A stretch of 64,000 nucleotides of DNA from Sambucus nigra (GCA_949130495.1 OX422222.1:273038109-273102108), one strand, 5' to 3'. Shown: positions 1 to 12,660, counted from the first letter of the stretch. Translations and numbers: made by a program. Notes: generated by a model not told the origin, from the letters alone.

Positions 1-549
1 AAATCTATTTTGTTTTGTAAAAACCTTTTAGAAGCCCAGCCACAGGGATGCCAAGCATAGGAGTTCCATTTTGACGACGTGATGTAGCTGCTGTGGAAGC
101 TACAGGATCTTGGTATTATACGCCTCCACATTTATCCTTGGTTCCTTCAGAGTCAATCATATCAGTTAGAGCATGTTGTCCATTCTTACTTAGATATTGT
201 AGATGCGGACTTTCATTATTTCAAATATTGGTTTATTTATTCAGACTCTTGTATTGGGATTTTAATTTACTCTTGTATTATTATTGGAGTGTTTACTCCA
301 TACTCAATTTATTTCATTACGTTGATTATTCATATGAGATTGTTTCTACGATTGATGAATGATAATTTAATTACTTGGATAATCATTAATTTAATTAATA
401 AAATTTAGCATCTCTCTATTTTAAATATTAGGTGGCTAGTAAGTAACTAAGTATCTTCGACAGTGATGCTAAAACTGAACCAACTTTATATTCTATATTA
501 ATTTAATAAATGAGTATCTACCCGATATTTAATTAGTCAGGGTGTCACA
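1..549 (+). repeat. 3' part of an LTR, probably gypsy type
   Basis: The stretch is AT-rich and non-coding, and ends at 549 in GGGTGTCACA, the kind of terminus seen on many plant Ty3/gypsy LTRs. The 5' end of the LTR lies outside the window and I saw no partner LTR inside it. An 89-codon open frame at 93-362 has no recognisable domain and looks like chance reading of LTR sequence. The assignment rests on the terminus and general look only. Confidence 0.35.
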
Positions 550-858
550 ATTCCATATTAACCAAGCAAGGAAACTAAGTTCAAACAAGCAAGACAAATC
601 AATAAAAAAACTTCATAGCCCAAATAAAAAGTCCATAAACAAATCAAGAAAACTCGGATAGGAGTTAACAACCAATGCGAAAGCAAATTACGATCATACC
701 TAACACATAACAATTATGTCAAAGTCAATCAACCCAGTTAGTTCATACCTAGGTAAGTAGCTCACTTTCTCAAGCTCCATCAACTTCAAAGACTATTAAT
801 CGTGAAATCTAAGTCTCATAAATCAAACATGTTCACCCCGTCATAGCTCGTGAAAGTC

Positions 859-1276
859 TGATGTAAATCTTCAAATGCGGAAGCATTATTGTTACACTAC
901 ACAACTATTAAGTACACAATAACTACACTACGCAACAACAACAACAATAACTAAACTAAAGAAATGAAATGAAATGGTTTTCTTTCTCTATCTACTCTCA
1001 ATTCTCAATATTTAAGGGTGAATACAAATGAGGGCCAAGGGGCCTATTTATAGGCGAGATTAGTTTGCTAATCAAGCTAATGCCCAAAATGACTAAAAAA
1101 GACAACTAATAACCAAAAATAACATATTAGTCCCAAATATACTTGAAAACTAATTAGACACTAAAAATAAAGGAAAATTACAATTAAACCCTAAACTAAA
1201 AATGCAAAATAAAATATAGTAGTCTCGCATAGGCACAACCACACACCACGTGTGGCTTCATATCCCATATACAGCA
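859..1276 (-). repeat. 3' LTR of the non-autonomous element
   Basis: It aligns along its whole length with 2916-3309 and is longer by small indels, mainly in the ACAACA-rich part. A CTATAAATAG TATA motif on the minus strand (1044-1053) is the expected LTR promoter position. Confidence 0.88.
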
Positions 1277-2900
1277 TTCTCCCTGTCTTCGAAAAAGCTC
1301 GTCCTTTGAGCTTGGAGGGTGAGCCATCAATGTCACAGGAACACACGTCGGTATAAGTGTTATCTTCCAAAGTAAAGAAAACTTCCAAATCAAATCCAAC
1401 ACGCAAATGGACCAGCTGAACTTTGATTAGACCCATAAGGACCTTCAACAAATGGGCTAATATACCCAAATCTCAACGATGCCTTCTTACAGAATCCGAG
1501 TAACCAAAAACTAACGACCACTCCCCCTTATCAACACCATAAGAACATGGTTGCAACTTGACTCGGTGGAACCTTGAATCTGACCAGACGGTAACTCCGA
1601 TAACCGCATTTTTGCGAGTGCGATGGTGAAATAAGAGAAATGAAGACAGCGACGTCCCGAAAAGTCGGGGCCAAAATGGTAAATAGTTGAAAAATGTATC
1701 CCAAGTGGGTACTTTCTCATAGAAGTCATATGTTGTGTCAAAGATTAACCGGAATAGAGGTCAATAGGGTGGGATCGGGTTGAAGTAGGGCGGGCCCATT
1801 TTGGGTTGAATTAACTTGTGGTTGGGCATTAATGAGTGGGGAAAGGTAAAAATTAGGGTTAGGAGGGGTGGGGATGGTTTATTGGATTTTCTTGAAGGGG
1901 GGTGGAGTTGGTCTTTGAGGGCAAGCAAAAGGGTTGGACGACAAATCCTATGAGTAGGCTGCCCTAGGGGTAAGAGGAAGGTTGTCTGGATAAAAAATAT
2001 GGGTTTGGGAGATGTTAGAGCAGATTAGGGTAGGGGAAATTACAGCGGGGGTTGGATGAAGTGGCTGAAGGGATAGAGGGGTGAGGTGGGGCTACTTCTG
2101 GGGTTTGGGGTTATGTCGGTGCCGTAAAAGATCAAGAAGTGGTTGTCCGATCACGTGGTCAGCAGGTGAATGGCGTGGGAGGGTTTCGGTCCTTTAGGGG
2201 TATTTTAGGCTACTGTGGTTTGGTCGGTTAGGGTTTTAGGTCGGTGTGGGACTGGAGGGGTGTTGGGACTATTTCGGAGGTTTTGGAGATGTTTCTGCCC
2301 CGAAAAAGAGCCCTGAAGGCTGGACGGTGGTCGGCACAGGTTAACGGGGGTGGGGGAAATATATTTGGCCGGCAATGGAAAAAGGCCAAGAAGTGGCTGT
2401 CCGGCCCTTGTTTCAGCAGGGGGTGTTTTAGGGGTTTTGGAGGTGTAGTTGGCACCGGAAATGGGCCTAGGATGGTAGCTAGTAGAGTAGGGGTTGTTTG
2501 GTGGGGTGGGGCTAGGGTTATGGGTAGGGTTTGTTGATTTCTTGGTTAAGGTTTGTATTTTCTTGAATTTTTTAGGGTTAGGGATTGAATTTTTTTTTTG
2601 ATTTTGTGGGTTTTATTAGGTGAGGGTTTGGGTAAAAGACTGAAGACCGAAATTCATGTAAACGGGATAGTGGTTATGTTGTAGTAGGAAGTGGAGGTGG
2701 AGGATAGTGGTGGTGGAGATGGAGGTGGAGGAGCTAAAAGATGTGGTATCCCCTCTTTTAGTGGTGATGGAATTTAGTGCTTCCATTCACCCTATTCTCT
2801 TTTCGACATTTATCAATCTTTTGATATGAAGGTTGCCGGAGTTGGAATCTCTAATCGTGATCCGTTTCACGCACCCCAACGAACATCAAGAACAAACCGA
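1277..2900. other. Interior of the non-autonomous element, no retroviral genes
   Basis: No retroviral domain is readable in any frame. The middle (about 1740-2640) is strikingly G-rich on the plus strand and much higher in GC than its surroundings. It contains a degenerate internal repeat: segments near 2125-2175 and 2375-2420 share AAGAAGTGG followed by TGTCCG. Near 2690-2740 is a GGTGGA-type simple repeat. Such composition could come from a captured host sequence, but I could not identify a source. Confidence 0.5.
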
Positions 2901-2912
2901 GCTCTGATACCA
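2901..2912 (-). other. Primer-binding site (initiator Met tRNA)
   Basis: On the minus strand this reads TGGTATCAGAGC, the standard match to the 3' end of plant initiator Met tRNA. It fixes the orientation of the 859-3309 element. Confidence 0.9.
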
Positions 2913-2915
2913 ATT

Positions 2916-3309
2916 TGATATAAATCTTCAAATGCGAAAGCATTATTATTACACTACACAACAACTACACTACACAACAACAACAACAACTAAACTAAAT
3001 AAATGAAATGAGTTTCTTTCTCTCTCTATTCTCAATTCTCAATAGTCAAGGGTGATAACAAATGACGGTCAAGGGGTCTATTTATAGGAGAGATTAGCTT
3101 GTTAATCAAGCTAATACCCAAAATTTCTAAAAAAAGCAACTAATAACTAAAAATGACATATTGATCCCAAACATTCTTCGAAACTAGTTAGACACTAAAA
3201 ATAAAGAAAAATTATAATTAAACCCTAAACTAAAAATGCAAAATAAAATATAGTAGTCTCTTGTAGGCACAACCACGAGCCACGTATCATTCATATCCCA
3301 TATACATCA
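2916..3309 (-). repeat. 5' LTR of the non-autonomous element
   Basis: This is the partner of 859-1276. It lies three bases from the primer-binding site and carries the minus-strand TATA motif CTATAAATAG at 3078-3087. Its outer edge abuts the AAGTC target duplication. Confidence 0.88.
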
Positions 3310-3314
3310 AAGTC

Positions 3315-6300
3315 ATAACACGGTCAGAAGCAAATCAAGAATTGTTTTTAGTACAATTCTCATGAAGAAAAGTGATCAAAAGGCTCCAAAGTTTTAAGTT
3401 CTTAGGGTATTGATGTAAAAGTTATAGAGATGGACCAAGAATTTTTATTGTGGTTCAATGATAACCGTCACCTATATCCACACCCAAGACAATATTCACG
3501 TTAGCTCCACCATCTTTTAGTTCTTTGATGGTTAGAACCTAACACCTTATAAATGAATCACAACATATATGTAACTTCAACCGACAAGGAATTAATACCG
3601 CCTTAGAGCCTAGGAACCAAGGTAGTGTTGGCTTAGAGGGCAATTTGGGTAGAAGGGAAAAGATATGAAGAACAAGAAAAAATAAAAGCTTTAATTTGGA
3701 TATGCTAGCTCTAAAATGGTGGAGTTGTTATTGAAGCCTTGAAATTTTATTGAACCTTGAAGAAGCGCCTTTCTTTGTAGGAGAAGGTGAAACTTTGATT
3801 GATCTCGTTGAAATGAAGCCTTAATGTTGTTGTTAGAGAACATCTTGCTTTTTTTTTTAGAGAGAATGAACCCTTGTTGTTTAACCCTTGTTTTTCTTTG
3901 TGGAACTTTTGATGTTGAACTTAATGTAGAGTGAACGTTGATTGATATTGATGACCACCTTGATATGAACTTGTTTTGGATGAATCCTTCTTATTTTGTG
4001 GAACTCTCCTTGTTGTTGCAGACTTTAAGGATGAATCTTTGATGAACCTAAGTCTTCATGTGGATAAAAAAAAATCTCTCTATTTTATTTGGTATTTTAC
4101 TCTTCATTTGATTTGATTTTGTCTCTTTTATTGATAAACATTGAGGTGAGGTGTTATGTGCGTTTGGAGTATGTTTGAAGCCTTGAAGTTGAGTTCATCG
4201 TTGCTCAAAAAAATTAGACGTTTGGGGGTAATAAAGCTACTAAATGTATTTTGAAAAACTAGTTGTTACTAGAGGATGTGTGCTAAGATAGCTGATATAT
4301 TAGATCATATATGTCATGGAGTTGACTATATTTAAGATGAGTAGACCATATCTAAATATAGGCGGCTATAACTCCCAAAGCTTTTGGTCCTAACTTTAGT
4401 CAATCCAATAATAACTAATATAGTCACCTATAATGACCTTTAATCAACTATATTGAGTCCTGTAGATAATTTAACTTTGAAAAGATATTTTCAATTTTAT
4501 TTAGAAAGAAGTCCCCTACAGTTGTGTTTCTGTTATTCATTTTTAAAGCCAAGTTATATGAATTGAGAAAGTTCATACTTTACATTGTTTTTAACTCTCT
4601 CAACCCCGCATTGCTATGTGTGTTGATATGTTTTTCTTGCCTTGTTGAGCACTTTGGGGATCTCTCTAAGCTTTTAGTATAGCTTTATTACCTTGATTCT
4701 CTTTATTAAAATCGTCTTGAACTTTGTGTGGATTCCAAAAGCTCATACACAGTTTGAGGAGATAGTTCATAGGATATGTCATCAAATGAATTATTATCAT
4801 TAAAATCAATTATTCGTTTATCATTATTTTGGATTCATAATGCATGCCATGCCATCTTTCACAAGCCTTTAGTGCTAAGTGCCATGCCATCGTGGACAAG
4901 AGGTTGATATTTTTGTTGAAATCCTTTCTTCGTACGTCAGTATTTCTTGTGTTGACAACATGAACTTTATAATAGGTAGACGTTATTAGATACCTGTGGA
5001 ATAGCTTTTTCATCATGACATATAACATATAAGGATGTTTCAGTAAAGTGCACTGCATTAGCATTTTCTCGTGTTTTCACTTGCTGGAAATAATTTTTTA
5101 TCATCTTTCTTTCTTCATTTGAGGAAATAAGAGTTTTTGGTAGAGCATGGAAACTTTATTCATCCTCTAATCAAGGGTCATTCAATTAACATGTCGTTCA
5201 TTATTATGGCTCTGATTCGCCATGGTATGCAGGATAGATCCAACGCGGCATTGGTTGTTGGTTTTCTAATCACTGTATGCTTTTATTCTTTTGAGTTTTA
5301 AGATTCCAAGATGATTTTTTCGGTGCATATAAGGGTCTTATTATCCGGACTACTCTGGATCGATCTTTGGTACGGTTGTGTCGTCACGCACTACCTCCAT
5401 CGTTTTCTCCTGTTATTAGGCCCCTTGCTAATATATGTAGATCCATCAACACCTCACGTACCTAACTCCAACTTCAACTCCTACACACATCATGTATCCT
5501 ATAACTCTTACCACCACAATCGATCAGTCATGACCCTTCATTCAGCGTTAATTAGTATTAACATGTGCCGATCAGTAGACATTGCAAGTCTTCTAATCAA
5601 CTGTCTTATGGTTTTGAGCTTATGCATACCATTGTTGGTCATCTTATGTCACAGCCTCGTAGATTTAGTTTTCATTCAAATGACTCATATCCATCCCATT
5701 TAGGCGATTCCCTAGGCAACTCATCGTCAGCTAATGATGAAAATTTTGGGATATACTTCGGAATTTATTCATATGTTAGGTTTATATAGGAGTAGTAATG
5801 ATATATATTTGTTTATATTTTATTTGTTGAGGTTGAGGGTTTCTATTTTGTAGCATTGGAGGTTATATTGTCTTGGAGCTTGTTACACTTTTGCTGCGTA
5901 GATATACTTTTATCAGGATTCGGATACTCTTTAATAAACTTATCGATATTTATATACATTTTATTAGGTCATATATATTTTAGCGCTTTATCATATTTTA
6001 TTATAGTCTTTAGTTATCCTATCATCATACGTGTTTTATACTACATTGGGAAGATTTATAGTTTTTTATGGTTGTCTTGAGAGTGTGCGCTTGTAATGAT
6101 AGGTAAAGTTAATATAATTTCTATTTTATTCAAGGTCAAATTAAATTATCCTAAGCCTATGTGACAAAATGTTTATAAAATTTGAATCAACTCATTTTTT
6201 ATCTTATTAGTTAGGATTGTGATTCAAAAAAATGCGATAAAAGTAAACTAATCACCCCACAACGGATATATAAGAAAAATCTAAAAATGGGAAAACAATC

Positions 6301-7660
6301 TAACAAAAATGAATGACAAATGAACTATATAAAGGGAAACTATGACATATAGTACTTTTGCACAACCTTCACAATCCTCGACCACACCTTACTTCACCTT
6401 AGGAAAGTGCCAACATGTAGAGAATGCTTCACAATCGCGACACATTTTAGGCAAAACCGATGTCTTCGATAATCAAATCTTCTTTATAGTCAAAGAAAAT
6501 TTGTTATAAGAAAATGAACAGTGATCAGCCATCAAAAACTACTTCGGATTTATGAGAATGTCCTCAATGCTGATAGTAGAGAAAGTGATGAGGGATACTC
6601 AAAAATCTTACTAAGTGTGTTAAACTCAGGAGAAAGAAGAATCATTGAAAAAGTACATGATTTTAAGCTTTAAGATAAAGTTGAAGAATATACAAAGTCT
6701 TCAAGTTTTCCTATTAAAAAAAAATTGCAAAAACAGGGAAGGTTATGCTCTCACGATATCTAGTTATAGAAGCTTAGACGCATTCTAATGTAAGATATTT
6801 AATTTTTAAATAGTAAATCTCATTTAAGACATATACACTAAACACTCTCTCCTTCTGATAGCCCCTCTGGGAAAAGGACAGTTTGTAATGATACAAATAA
6901 TTAACAACCAGGGTCAAGATATGATCACTTACGCAGCATTTTGTTAGTAGATTGTATTCGAAAAAGGAAAGTGGATACTTAATTTGGGATATCCCCTAAA
7001 AGAAAGTAGGAATATTAATCTGGGACGGATATCAATTATATGTTTGATAGTTGTGTATTTTTGGTCACATATGTATGTTTCATCAAATTCCATTTTTTGT
7101 CATAAAGTCGTCATTCAAATGCAACTTTTAAAGTTTGAAAAGTAAAATTTGAATTTGAAGTTTGAAATTTGAATATGAAAGATGTTACTGTTTTATATAT
7201 GTATTTAGTTTGGTTTCCGCATTCAAATTTAGATTCAATTGTACTTCTTAATCACTGAGAAGACAAATATATTTGTTAGTCTCTTAATTTAATTAAAAAA
7301 ACTTTTGAATGGCTCAATCTTTTACAACACCAGATTATACAATATTATCCTTCTAGTCTCACATTCGATGTCATTGTAATAAATGCTCAACTTTATTTAC
7401 TAATCAAACAACTATACATCACCTTCTTACAAATTACATACGAATTTTATCAACACGTTTTGATACAACCTCAAAATTTAAAAAAACAAAACTAATATTT
7501 AATCAAAGAAGAGAGGAGATCTAAACTATTTATAACTCCACAACTAATAATGAAAAGAGTTATTGCGTGGGCATCTCTCCTATTATAAGGATACAATTTA
7601 CATCTTGAGCATCCTAATATATGTGAATATACAGCAACACATAGACACGATGAGCAGGAA
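3315..7660. other. Intergenic stretch without a recognisable gene
   Basis: AT-rich sequence with scattered stop codons on both strands. The longest open frame (5311-5703, 130 codons) has hydrophobic low-complexity content and no domain I recognise, and a second frame overlaps it at 5565-5789. Part of this stretch is probably old transposon remains, but I cannot name a family. Confidence 0.5.
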
Positions 7661-7673
7661 ATTAAGTGCAGTT

Positions 7674-8153
7674 TCACCTGATTGTGACCCTTCCACTCCA
7701 AAACCTTTTAATCCCATTCACCATGCAATGAATTATCCGAAAACACCCTCCCAAGGGCTTCTTTACGCAGAGACGCAACCACGAACGACAAGTGAGCTGG
7801 TCCTTCATTTTGTCCCAAAGATCATCGAAGCAATTTTGGTTCCGGTTAGAGAGAATGGCTGATTGAACGTAGGCCGAGGCTGCATGCTTCACCAACACGT
7901 TTCTAATCGAAATGCTAGAAGAGTCAAACGCAGCATTGCCACCTTCGTAGCTGTTTGCATGGTTTAGTGGCGAATTTAGAATAATGTCCTTCAAGCTCGT
8001 ATATTCAGGAGATTCAATGTCTGGATCATGGTCTCGTGCAATTGAAGGATACTTTCTTAGTTTAAACGAATTCGGCTCACGTTGATTGAATGAATCGGCG
8101 CTTCTTAGTTTAAATGAACGTAAAATTTTGAGTTTTTGGAGTTCTGTATCCAT
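7674..8153 (-). CDS. Small uncharacterised plant protein, single exon, 159 aa
   Basis: This is the one open frame in the window that looks like an ordinary host gene. The protein starts MDTELQKLKILRSFKLR and has an internal near-repeat, SFKLR at about residues 14 and 29. A charged middle part follows, then a Ser-rich segment with SISIRNVLVKHAASAYVQSA (about 78-97). The C-terminal third is basic with Cys and Trp, ending near KRFWSGRVTIR. There is no signal peptide or clear membrane segment. I do not recognise a named family; the style resembles short plant-specific proteins of unknown function. The first ATG is used as start because a TATA box lies about 75 bp upstream and the intervening leader is plausible. 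The gene lies alone, next to the Helitron. No introns, frameshifts or internal stops are present, unlike everything around it. Confidence 0.7.
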   Translation of the reverse strand: MDTELQKLKILRSFKLRSADSFNQREPNSFKLRKYPSIARDHDPDIESPEYTSLKDIILNSPLNHANSYEGGNAAFDSSSISIRNVLVKHAASAYVQSAILSNRNQNCFDDLWDKMKDQLTCRSWLRLCVKKPLGGCFRIIHCMVNGIKRFWSGRVTIR

Positions 8154-8226
8154 ATTTAGAGGCCATATGAGGAGGTTGATTTGTTTGTAGATGTAGACAT
8201 TGATTGCAAGAAAAATGGTCGGATGG

Positions 8227-8233
8227 TTTTATA
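8227..8233 (-). promoter_or_regulatory. TATA box of the 7674-8153 gene
   Basis: TATAAAA on the minus strand within CCATATAAAACC, 74 bp upstream of the ATG. Transcription would start near 8200, giving a leader of about 45 bases. Confidence 0.6.
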
Positions 8234-8493
8234 TGGATGAGGGTGATGGGTTCTTTGTAGCATGGTCAAGCTATGGAAAGATAGGGATTGAACTTATCCA
8301 TCCATAAATATCCATACAGACTAGATTTGTATTCTTGGTTTATGGGTATGGAGAGAGGGAGAGAAGATTGTGTTTTATGTGAGGGACTATGATTTCAGGG
8401 TTTTCCATTCATGTAGGACATTGAGCCGGAAAATGATGGGGATTGTTGATCTTTTTGAGCTTATACAGTGCCCACATGGTGCTCCACGAGACT

Positions 8494-8502
8494 GCCACGT
8501 CA
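8494..8502 (-). promoter_or_regulatory. ACGT-core (bZIP-type) element
   Basis: TGACGTGGC on the minus strand, about 260 bp upstream of the TATA box. It is a strong match to C-box/G-box hybrid sites bound by plant bZIP factors. Activity is inferred from the motif only. Confidence 0.4.
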
Positions 8503-8629
8503 ATGTACGTTTACACTTTGGAACCCAGTAATGCATATGTAATTATATTAACAAAACTACTATGCCCGCGCCCTATAGAATGTTTAATCCAATTTTTATA
8601 TTTGTAAAATTAATAAAATTATGATATAA

Positions 8630-10913
8630 CTAGTTATAAACCACGCGATGCGTAGACGTGATATATAAATTCGCAAATTAAATTTACACAATTCTGGTTT
8701 AAAATTGTGAGTAGTTATTTGGAACAAAGTTTATTTTGAAAACAGAATAAAATATAAAAAATTAATGGAAAAGAAATTTTAGTCGTTTTATTAAATTGAA
8801 AAGTTATTTGTATTTAAAAATTTTATATGACAAAAATCATAACATGACCTAAAGAAGTCCATGTCAGAAATTATATAATATTATATAAAAAAATATACTT
8901 TCAAACACCCCATGCCATTTTTTTTGGTTGGTCCAGAGTAAAATCTTAATTAAGGTGGATTAACATTTTTATACAATAAAACTTAAAATGAAATGATAAA
9001 TACGAATCACCAAGGCCATTGTTGTCATTGTTTTAAATAACGATATCGGTTAACGTAACGGTTGCGGTAGCGGTGTAACGGTATTAGTAGTATCGGACAT
9101 AATGTAACGGGAATAGGTCACAATAAGTGTGATTTTTTTTACCAATTACAAATACCATAAAATGAAATGATGCTTTCATTTTGACTATATAATGTTGAAT
9201 TTAACTAATATGTTGGTTCATTACATAGTATTAGAGCACATAAAAGTGTTTTATTACTTAATCGAATACTAAAAACACATCACTTAATAACAACTTGTAA
9301 CATGCTTAAATTTCACAACTAATATCATACTTAAAGTCATTTCACAATTGTAAATCACTACCACCATACCACTAAATAAATACTTGGAGTGGCAAACTTC
9401 CACCCAATAAACTTTAACGAAAAAAATTCTAAATATTTTGATAGAATTTTATTATTTTTGGTACTTTTAGTAATTTTTTTTTGTACAATATACTTTGGGA
9501 CATAATATCATATTAAATAGTAACACATATTAAATTGAATAATAATTAATTTTTTAAGACATGATAATAATTAGTTGAATTAAATATTTTTTTTATTTTT
9601 TGGGTAAACTCTTGTATTATACATTTTGTTGCCGCTTTATTTTGGGGTACAATGTGAGATAAGATTTTATTTGTTGTTTACATTAAATAACACAAAACAA
9701 AGAAAACCTAAATGGTTTATTATTTTACGGCAGCCTCTCTTCTCTCTCAACTATGGCTGACAATTTTTAACACGATAACCCGTTTATGATAATAAACAGA
9801 AATGACCCTAATATAACATGATTAGCTTGCATAGATTTAAAACTATCCAAAACTTATACTCAAATAAAAATCAACGCGACTAAAAAATGACACGACTAAC
9901 CCGAATTGTCACCCATACTCTCAACCACAACATCCCAAATATTAAATACACAGTCACCTTGAAAATCTAAAAAATGTCGACCGCTTGTCCAACTCCAACG
10001 CCCACTATACTGTTCTTTTGTCAAGGAAGGACCTGAATAACCCCTGGTTGAACTTTGAATATCTGATGTCCTCTCCTCTGCTGTTGTAATTTAGTCACTC
10101 AAAAGACTAAAAAGTTGTTGAAGAAACATACAAAAGCAAAGCTCTATTATTTCATCATCTCTTTTTCATTTTTCAATTTGTTGTTGACCTTGTACAAAAC
10201 CACCATAGTATCCTCTCTTTTTCATTTTTCAATTTGTTGCTGAAGAAACTTACAATTTGTTGTTGACCTCATTCAGTATGCCAACAAAAATATACGCATT
10301 CAGAAATGGGTTTTGCCATCTCAGTTCGTCAATGTCTTCCTTAGATCTGGTGCCTTGTCCATCGTGCGTCGTTATGGGCACTATCCTACCGTCAGAAGGC
10401 CATCATCGTCCCTGTTATGGTCGAGCACCAAATATAGAAATGCATGGCTCGAAAAATGAAAATAGGTGCTTTGACTATAACGATTAAAGGGTTTCAAAAC
10501 TGCAAGGTACAAAAAATTCAAATACATACTGCTTTAGAATTTTGTATCTCCATCAATGGTAATGGAAACCTCATTTACCCCTTTCCATCCCACCACAATC
10601 ACATGTTCTTCCAAACCCGATCAATCTCGCCGCCCAACTACTGGTGGACCCCGCTCTTCGGCTGGTCCTCAGAACACCCAGATCTGAAGTCGCTCTCTGA
10701 TCACCCAGATATCAAGTCGCGATAGGTGAAGAAGAATAAATCGGTGTGAATTGGGAAGAAGTTGTAAGATATGAAGGGAAATAGAAAAAAATAAATAACT
10801 TAACATGGGGTTGAGAGAAACGAAGTTGAGATGCAAATACGAATGTGCAACGTGGATAGCCTTAGAAGAAGCTGTCATTAAATGCTTGTTTAGCATTATA
10901 TAGTATATAGAGA
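8630..10913 (-). mobile_element. Non-autonomous Helitron
   Basis: On the minus strand the left end is the Helitron 3' terminus: a short GC-rich hairpin (plus strand 8641-8653, CCACGC-GAT-GCGT) about 7 bases before CTAG at 8630-8633, followed by host T. The right end is a typical Helitron 5' terminus, host A followed by TCTCTATATACTATATAA (from 10913 leftwards on the minus strand). The insertion lies between A and T with no target duplication, as expected. The interior is 2.28 kb and encodes no Rep/helicase. It contains an ACGG-rich stretch near 9040-9110 and a short tandem duplication near 10155-10260, where CTCTTTTTCATTTTTCAATT occurs twice. The 5' end is the less certain of the two. Confidence 0.65.
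10444..10725 (+). pseudogene. Possible captured gene fragment inside the Helitron
   Basis: A 93-codon frame whose C-terminal half (for example SPPNYWWTPLFGWSSEHPD) has ordinary protein-like composition, unlike the AT-rich filler around it, and locally higher GC. The source gene is not recognised. It reads opposite to the Helitron. It could also be chance coding. Confidence 0.3.
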
Positions 10914-12440
10914 TTAAAGGATCAAATATCAAAAAGTCTCTCAAATATTTTTTAATACACACTTAGTCCAAGCTTTTTATTTTTGTACAAAAAAGTCATT
11001 TATTCTCTTATCTTTAAAGGTTCGCGCCAGCGATATGGTAAAGCCTTTTTGGCATGGTAAAGGACTTTTTGGTACAAAATAAAAGGCATTGTACTAAACG
11101 TGTATTAAAAAAATTCTAGGGACTATTTGGTATATGCCTCTATATTAAATTAGAAAAAGTTTGAAAGTAAAGTATCAATAAATATAACATTCATTTTTTT
11201 TACCATGAGTCGTTATCAGAACCTCTCTTTTATCATTTTCGATATAAATATACATATAGATAAAAATTATATCATGGTAACTCAAATATGGAGACCTATT
11301 TTGATTGTACAAAAATGAATGTAGCTTATTTATCCTAAATCAAAAGTTTTTAAATGATTAAACATCATTATCTAGATATGTGTATTGAGCCATAATAACA
11401 TTTGGATAACCAATATGAACTATTAATAGGTTCACAATATTAATAATTTCTTATGCACGGCCATGTTCAGGCTTGGGACGGACTTATGAAATTTTGAGCT
11501 ATCCCACGCTCGCTAGGGCTCAGATCGGGCCTTATTATATAATCCCACGGCCCAAGCCTGTATACTTTTTTTTAAATCAGAAAACCTATTTTTTTTCTTA
11601 ATCAAAGACATTTTTTTTAATCAAAGACCTATTTTTTTTTAATCTAAAACCTGTTTTTTTTTTAAATAAAAGGTCTGTTTTTTTAATCAAATACACATTT
11701 TGTTAATTGAAATATTTTTTTAATGAAAAGACCTATTTTTTAATCAAAGACCTGTTTTAAACTCTGTAAACAACATTCACCAAAAAACAACATTCACCAA
11801 TATGCAATATTCACAAAGGTCTGTTTTTTAATCAAATACACATTTTGTTAATTAAAATATTTTTTTAATGAAAATACCTATTTTTTAATCAAATGTCTGT
11901 TTTAAACTCTGTAAACAACATTCACCACTATGCAATATTGAAGCAACATTCACAAAACAAAGTCTTACAAATGACCTACTCAAAGTTGCACAAAAAAAAA
12001 GAGGTCCAAAGGTTTTAAAAACCTGTTCAAATTTACCAAAATACAATATCCAAGAAACATGTGTCAAAAGTCACCAAATAGTTTCGTGTTCAAATTCACC
12101 AAAAAGTGGGAAAGTGGGAGTTTTAAACAACCAAACTTTTGATGTTGTTTTCGATTTCCTTTACCTCCATCATCATCCATAGCTTTGACCACAAATCAAA
12201 CAATATGAATAGTAAGAGGAAACTATTTAAATCTTAAAGTATGAACTATAATCCAACAAATGTAGTAAAAAACCTAACAGTAGTTAGAAATCAACAATAA
12301 GAAGAAACCATTTAAATCCATAAAATCCAGACATCCATTTCCGTCTGGAAAACGTCCAACTAGCCAACTAACAAAAACCATCATTCAAAATAAATAAATA
12401 AATAAAAACACTGCTATTTTAAAAACTATGAACTGTCTGA
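10914..12440. other. Intergenic stretch with simple and duplicated repeats
   Basis: No gene is seen. The segment 11460-11570, rich in GGGCC/GGCCC-type words, looks like a dispersed repeat, and 11572-11940 is a T-rich tandem repeat listed separately. Confidence 0.4.
11672..11940. repeat. Tandem duplication, two copies with a 146-bp period
   Basis: The block starting GGTCTGTTTTTTTAATCAAA at 11672 recurs at 11818 with few changes, including TAAACAACATTCACCA. The sequence just before it (11572-11671) is built from shorter imperfect copies of a TTTTTAATCAAAGACCT-like unit. Confidence 0.8.
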
Positions 12441-12657
12441 ACTCAAGATCAAAGAAATTGAAACAGTTCTCTCTCTCCAGTGTCGCCGCACTCACGAACC
12501 ACAATCAAAGAAATCAAAACCTATTTCAAAAAATCTAAATCGTCTAAAATCGAAATCGCCGTTTTAGGTGAGAGCTCCATCGCGAGTGGTGTAGGAGAAA
12601 GGTGGTGCGTGATCGTCAAACTTGAGCTTGTTCTTATGGATGGAGGAGGTGGCCGAG

Positions 12658-12660
<3 letters not shown>

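Larger units (their letters stand above)
859..3309 (-). mobile_element. Complete non-autonomous LTR retrotransposon
   Basis: Two direct repeats (859-1276 and 2916-3309) flank a 1.64-kb interior. The element is bounded by a perfect 5-bp target duplication, AAGTC at 854-858 and 3310-3314. The right LTR has inverted termini TGAT...ATCA. Next to it at 2901-2912 is GCTCTGATACCA, the complement of the primer-binding site for initiator Met tRNA, so the element reads on the minus strand and 2916-3309 is its 5' LTR. A pyrimidine tract at 1277-1290 (purine-rich on the minus strand) is the matching polypurine tract. No gag, protease, RT or integrase is encoded, so it would need an autonomous, probably copia-type, partner. 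The LTRs differ by many substitutions and small indels, so it is not recent. Confidence 0.9.

Noticed and set aside
5311..5703. A 130-codon open frame as a host gene
   Set aside because: Hydrophobic low-complexity content, no domain, no promoter signal, and a competing overlapping frame; no support beyond being open.
11885..12067. Short open frames in the T-rich tandem repeat
   Set aside because: Chance frames in repeated AT-rich DNA.
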